A DNA stretch of 7,834 bases from Methanobacteriaceae archaeon. Lineage in GTDB: Archaea; Methanobacteriota; Methanobacteria; Methanobacteriales; Methanobacteriaceae. The position numbers and the translations under genes were made by a program. The DNA is taken from positions 1 through 7,834 of the forward strand of contig CAAGFH010000273.1 in the NCBI GenBank assembly GCA_900769095.1. The letters are read 5' to 3'. Shown in pieces: positions 5,596-7,834 of the stretch. Below the pieces are notes generated by a model that was not told the origin of the DNA, searched no databases, and saw only the letters and a list, made by a program, of their open reading frames with translations. How positions within the stretch are numbered: the stretch's first letter is position 1; every line of letters starts with the position of its first letter.

Positions 5596-6639
5596 ATGGA
5601 ATGCTATTATCATCCTGGAAAAGAAAGCGCAAATACTTGTGCAATATGTGGAAAATCTGTTTGTGAAGAATGTGGTTTGGAAATTGCAGGTAAATTTTAC
5701 TGTAAAGAATGTTTAGAAAAAATCATAGGCGTTGAAAGTCAAAAAACCTCTCAAGCAGCTGAACCTGTTAAAGAAAAACCTGTTGAAGCAAAACCAGCAG
5801 TTGATGATAACATTTACCAAAAAAGGGAAGAAGAAATAGATTACATCCCTCAACAAGAAGAAGTTCAACAAAAAGAAGTTAAAGGAATAAGTAATGATTC
5901 TCCTTACAATATTAGAGACAATATAGAATACAGCGGAGGACCAGAAACTTCTTACATTGCTGAGAAAACACAACCAAAACCTCACTTTGAACAAAAAATT
6001 GCTCAGCCAGCAGAAGCACCTCAAACTTTAACTCCAAGAGAAGATACTGATTTCATTTACCCTGATCACACTTATGAACCACCAAAAACAAGTGCAAGAC
6101 AAGAATTAGAAGACAGATATGAAAAATATCTTGACGACTTGTATTTTGATGAAAATGAAATTCCATTAAATGAACAATTAGCAAAAGATGAAGAACAATA
6201 CGGATCATTAACCAGAAAAGAATATGTTCCTCAAGCTCAAACTGAACCTCGTGAAGAAGTAAGATTTACTAAACAAGAAGAACCTAAAATAGAAACTCCT
6301 GAAGAAATGGAAGCAAGAATCAGAGCAGAAATCTTAAAAGAACAAGGATTAGCTAATGAAGAAGCTCCTAAAAAGAGATTCAGTTTAAGAAACAAAAACA
6401 AACAAGAAGATATTGAAGATACAAGTATTCATAACTTAAATTACCAAAATGAAAAAGAACCAATGACTGTTGTTGATATTGCATTATCAATTGTATTGGT
6501 TATTGTAATTTTAATTGTATTATACTACCTTGTATACTTGTTTATGTTAAGTGCAACATACCCAACATTTACTGATGCAATATTTGCACTTAAAAACCCA
6601 CAAAACGTCATTAATGCTTTAATGACCCATACATTATAA
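5596..6639 (+). CDS. Zinc finger (B-box-like) protein with disordered linker and C-terminal membrane helix, function unknown
   Basis: The function of this 347-aa protein is not recognised. Residues 3-39 hold a compact B-box-like zinc-binding domain: Cys3, His6, Cys15, Cys18, Cys23, Cys26, Cys36, Cys39, enough ligands for two zinc ions. Residues from about 50 to 285 are rich in Glu, Gln, Pro and Lys with few hydrophobic runs, so probably disordered or coiled; a stretch near 300-330 of the window's reading frame before the membrane segment is Lys/Arg-rich (KKRFSLRNKNK). A single strong membrane helix lies at about 292-318 (VVDIALSIVLVIVILIVLYY), followed by a 29-residue tail with an amphipathic look. 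The predicted layout is a cytoplasmic zinc domain tethered to the membrane by its C-terminus, which could serve as a scaffold or binding hub (inference). No catalytic domain is visible. The ATG has only a weak GAGTG-like site but sits at the start of the finger. It is monocistronic, ending in overlap with the convergent gene. Confidence 0.8.
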   Translation: MECYYHPGKESANTCAICGKSVCEECGLEIAGKFYCKECLEKIIGVESQKTSQAAEPVKEKPVEAKPAVDDNIYQKREEEIDYIPQQEEVQQKEVKGISNDSPYNIRDNIEYSGGPETSYIAEKTQPKPHFEQKIAQPAEAPQTLTPREDTDFIYPDHTYEPPKTSARQELEDRYEKYLDDLYFDENEIPLNEQLAKDEEQYGSLTRKEYVPQAQTEPREEVRFTKQEEPKIETPEEMEARIRAEILKEQGLANEEAPKKRFSLRNKNKQEDIEDTSIHNLNYQNEKEPMTVVDIALSIVLVIVILIVLYYLVYLFMLSATYPTFTDAIFALKNPQNVINALMTHTL

Positions 6640-7716
6640 TAATGAAATATTTTCATTATTTACTTTTTTTATAAATTTTTCCAACACTTCTTTATTTTTA
6701 TAGCCTAAAACTCTGATATTTGACGGATATTTTTCAATATATTGAGATATAGTTTGTTTAGGAATCGGATTTTCAAGAATACTTAAAATTCTTTGATGAT
6801 AATGGGAAGAAAATCCGTGTAATATTGATTTTTCAAGTTCCTCCAAAGTTTCGTAATATCTATTATCAACAATATTTTTAGCTAATTTTTCATTAAACAT
6901 GTTAAGAGCAGTCAACTCATCTAAAGTAAATGTGTTTGCAGTGTTTAAAATAGATTCAACATCGCGAATGCCGTAGATTATACCATCTTTTTTGATTTCA
7001 CGTTTTAAAACTTCAATTGTTTTTGACGGCATCATATCCAAAACACCATCAAAATTGTCTTTTTGAATACTTTCACGAATTAAAGTTCCACTAACCCCTT
7101 CAATTCTTTCAACAAAAATAAATTTATCTTTATAGTCAAATCCTATTTTACTCAAAGAGTTTGAAAATGAAACAATAACGTAATTATCTTCTTCAAGCTT
7201 ATCCTTAAGAATTGTTTTATGTTCAGTTTTATCTACAATTTTATATGGTTTTGGAGCAATGTGATGGCCCATATTAATTCTTTTTAAAATCTCATCAAAA
7301 CCTTCTTTTGGTTTGTATCCTCTAGGAATATAATCAGTATTTAAGTTTTTAAACATCTTTGAAAGACACAATGAATATTGTCCTGATCCCATAATTCCCA
7401 TTGGCGGACCTTCAACAACAATATCTGCACCAGCAGAAATTGCAATCTCTGCCCTAATTTCCCTAGGCAATATATATGGAATACCCCTACCACTTCTCTC
7501 AAATAATCCTGGTACAATAGCAACAAATAACGCATTAGGAAACATACCTTTTGCAGTTTTCATGCAATGAAAATGACCGTTATGTAAAGGATTATACTCT
7601 GTAAAGTCAGCTATCAAAGTAGTGTCTGATGAAGTTGATGAACTTTTACATTCCATATTAAGATCGCTAAAAAATAATTCATTATCCCTTTTGAGAATAT
7701 CTAAAACATAAGACAT
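6634..7716 (-). CDS. TmcAL/YlbM-like nucleotidyltransferase family protein
   Basis: This 360-aa protein belongs to the HIGH-type nucleotidyltransferase superfamily and most resembles TmcAL (YlbM, COG1323). In bacteria TmcAL activates acetate with ATP and acetylates C34 of elongator tRNA-Met; the archaeal substrate is not established. Visible features are ADFTEYNPLHNGH at 36-48 with the nucleotide-binding HNGH (45-48), LPREIRAEIAISAGADIVVEGPP at about 83-105 matching the family's RAE and GAD..VE block, GVSGTLIRES at 207-216 like the S-x-T-x-IR motif of this superfamily, and the C-terminal RVLGYK (335-340), a TmcAL hallmark. The first ATG (7716) has no good ribosome site. The ATG at 7656 would shorten the protein by 20 residues ahead of the conserved core and has GCGATC near it. 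The gene overlaps the zinc finger gene by 6 bp at the 3' end and is divergent from the gene at 7808. Confidence 0.78.
   Translation of the reverse strand: MSYVLDILKRDNELFFSDLNMECKSSSTSSDTTLIADFTEYNPLHNGHFHCMKTAKGMFPNALFVAIVPGLFERSGRGIPYILPREIRAEIAISAGADIVVEGPPMGIMGSGQYSLCLSKMFKNLNTDYIPRGYKPKEGFDEILKRINMGHHIAPKPYKIVDKTEHKTILKDKLEEDNYVIVSFSNSLSKIGFDYKDKFIFVERIEGVSGTLIRESIQKDNFDGVLDMMPSKTIEVLKREIKKDGIIYGIRDVESILNTANTFTLDELTALNMFNEKLAKNIVDNRYYETLEELEKSILHGFSSHYHQRILSILENPIPKQTISQYIEKYPSNIRVLGYKNKEVLEKFIKKVNNENISLL
6638..6670 (+). terminator. Hairpin plus T7 terminator of the zinc finger gene
   Basis: AATAATGAAA (6638-6647) and TTTCATTATT (6651-6660) form a perfect 10-bp stem with a 3-base loop. 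After three bases it is followed by seven Ts (6664-6670). The stem starts within the zinc finger gene's stop codon. On the other strand the whole element is coding sequence for the last residues of the convergent nucleotidyltransferase. Confidence 0.72.
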
Positions 7717-7720
7717 GCAA

Positions 7721-7731
7721 ATAAATATAAC
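7721..7731 (-). promoter_or_regulatory. Candidate TATA box of the TmcAL-like gene
   Basis: The minus strand reads GTTATATTTAT. If used, transcription would begin near 7702, downstream of the ATG at 7716, and would favour the ATG at 7656. A more distant candidate (minus strand TTTAATATTT, about 7762-7771) would instead allow the 7716 start with a short leader. Confidence 0.35.
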
Positions 7732-7755
7732 TTTTAAGTTAAAAAAAACTTATGA

Positions 7756-7768
7756 TTTAAAAATATTA
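7756..7768 (+). promoter_or_regulatory. Candidate TATA box for the gene at 7808
   Basis: TTTAAAAATATTA is the only AT element at a suitable distance. A start near 7783-7788 would leave a leader of 20-25 bases. It is far from the ideal consensus. Confidence 0.35.
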
Positions 7769-7794
7769 AAAAACAAATATGGATTTAACACTCA

Positions 7795-7800
7795 AAGGAG
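7795..7800 (+). promoter_or_regulatory. Shine-Dalgarno site of the gene at 7808
   Basis: AAGGAG lies 7 bases before the ATG at 7808, a strong site that fixes this start. Confidence 0.8.
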
Positions 7801-7807
7801 ACTAACA

Positions 7808-7834
7808 ATGGATTTAGTAATAAAAAATTGTAAG
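7808..7834 (+). CDS. Start of an unidentified gene, possibly amidohydrolase/dihydroorotase
   Basis: Only nine codons (MDLVIKNCK) fall inside the window. A good ribosome binding site and a plausible upstream promoter support a real gene start. The opening D-L-V-I-K-N is typical of the first beta strand of amidohydrolase superfamily enzymes such as dihydroorotase, but nine residues are too few to identify a family. It is divergent from the TmcAL-like gene across 91 bp. Confidence 0.6.

Noticed and set aside
5713..6024. A 103-aa Phe-rich hydrophobic minus-strand frame
   Set aside because: The hydrophobicity is the reverse complement of the Glu/Lys/Gln-rich linker of the zinc finger gene; there is no promoter or ribosome site.
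7341..7535. A 64-aa minus-strand frame inside the TmcAL-like gene
   Set aside because: It is an alternative frame on the same strand across the conserved nucleotide-binding region; no independent evidence.
1..7834. CRISPR array, insertion sequence, tRNA or rRNA
   Set aside because: No regularly spaced repeats, transposase, terminal repeats or structured RNA sequence were found by reading both strands.

Overview
The window looks like part of a draft genome of a methanogenic archaeon of the order Methanobacteriales, most likely Methanobrevibacter or a close relative. It is very AT-rich and its promoters carry archaeal TATA boxes (TTTATATA type). It also holds genes for tetrahydromethanopterin and methanofuran synthesis (mptD, mfnA), an archaeal uL16 (L10e) ribosomal protein, a KEOPS Pcc1 subunit and a sortase of the kind found in pseudomurein-walled methanogens. 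The genus call is inference from overall resemblance. The first 19 bases are not genomic: they match the 3' end of the Illumina TruSeq adapter, so the left edge is a contig end that was not trimmed.

Layout. Bases 20-547 are the 3' part of a sortase gene, which abuts mptD (548-922) with no spacer. mptD meets mfnA (926-2080, minus) tail to tail with 3 bp between stop codons. Upstream of mfnA on the same strand are ppsA (2143-4419, minus) and rpl10e (4601-5083, minus), separated by U-rich terminators. A 187-bp divergent promoter region separates rpl10e from pcc1 (5271-5507, plus). After pcc1 comes a 347-aa membrane protein with an N-terminal zinc finger (5596-6639, plus). It overlaps by 6 bp, tail to tail, with a TmcAL/YlbM-type nucleotidyltransferase gene (6634-7716, minus). 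A 91-bp divergent region leads to the first 9 codons of another gene (7808 onward, plus), which may be an amidohydrolase such as dihydroorotase.

Most of the content is housekeeping: cofactor synthesis for methanogenesis, gluconeogenic PEP formation, translation and tRNA modification. No mobile element, CRISPR array, rRNA or tRNA gene was seen, and no gap exceeds 300 bp. I do not see a clear new multi-gene system. The least explained items are the zinc finger/disordered linker/membrane protein and the archaeal TmcAL-like enzyme. Also worth attention are the compact convergent junctions with hairpins built over the stop codons, and several small inverted or direct repeats placed at TATA boxes or in leaders.
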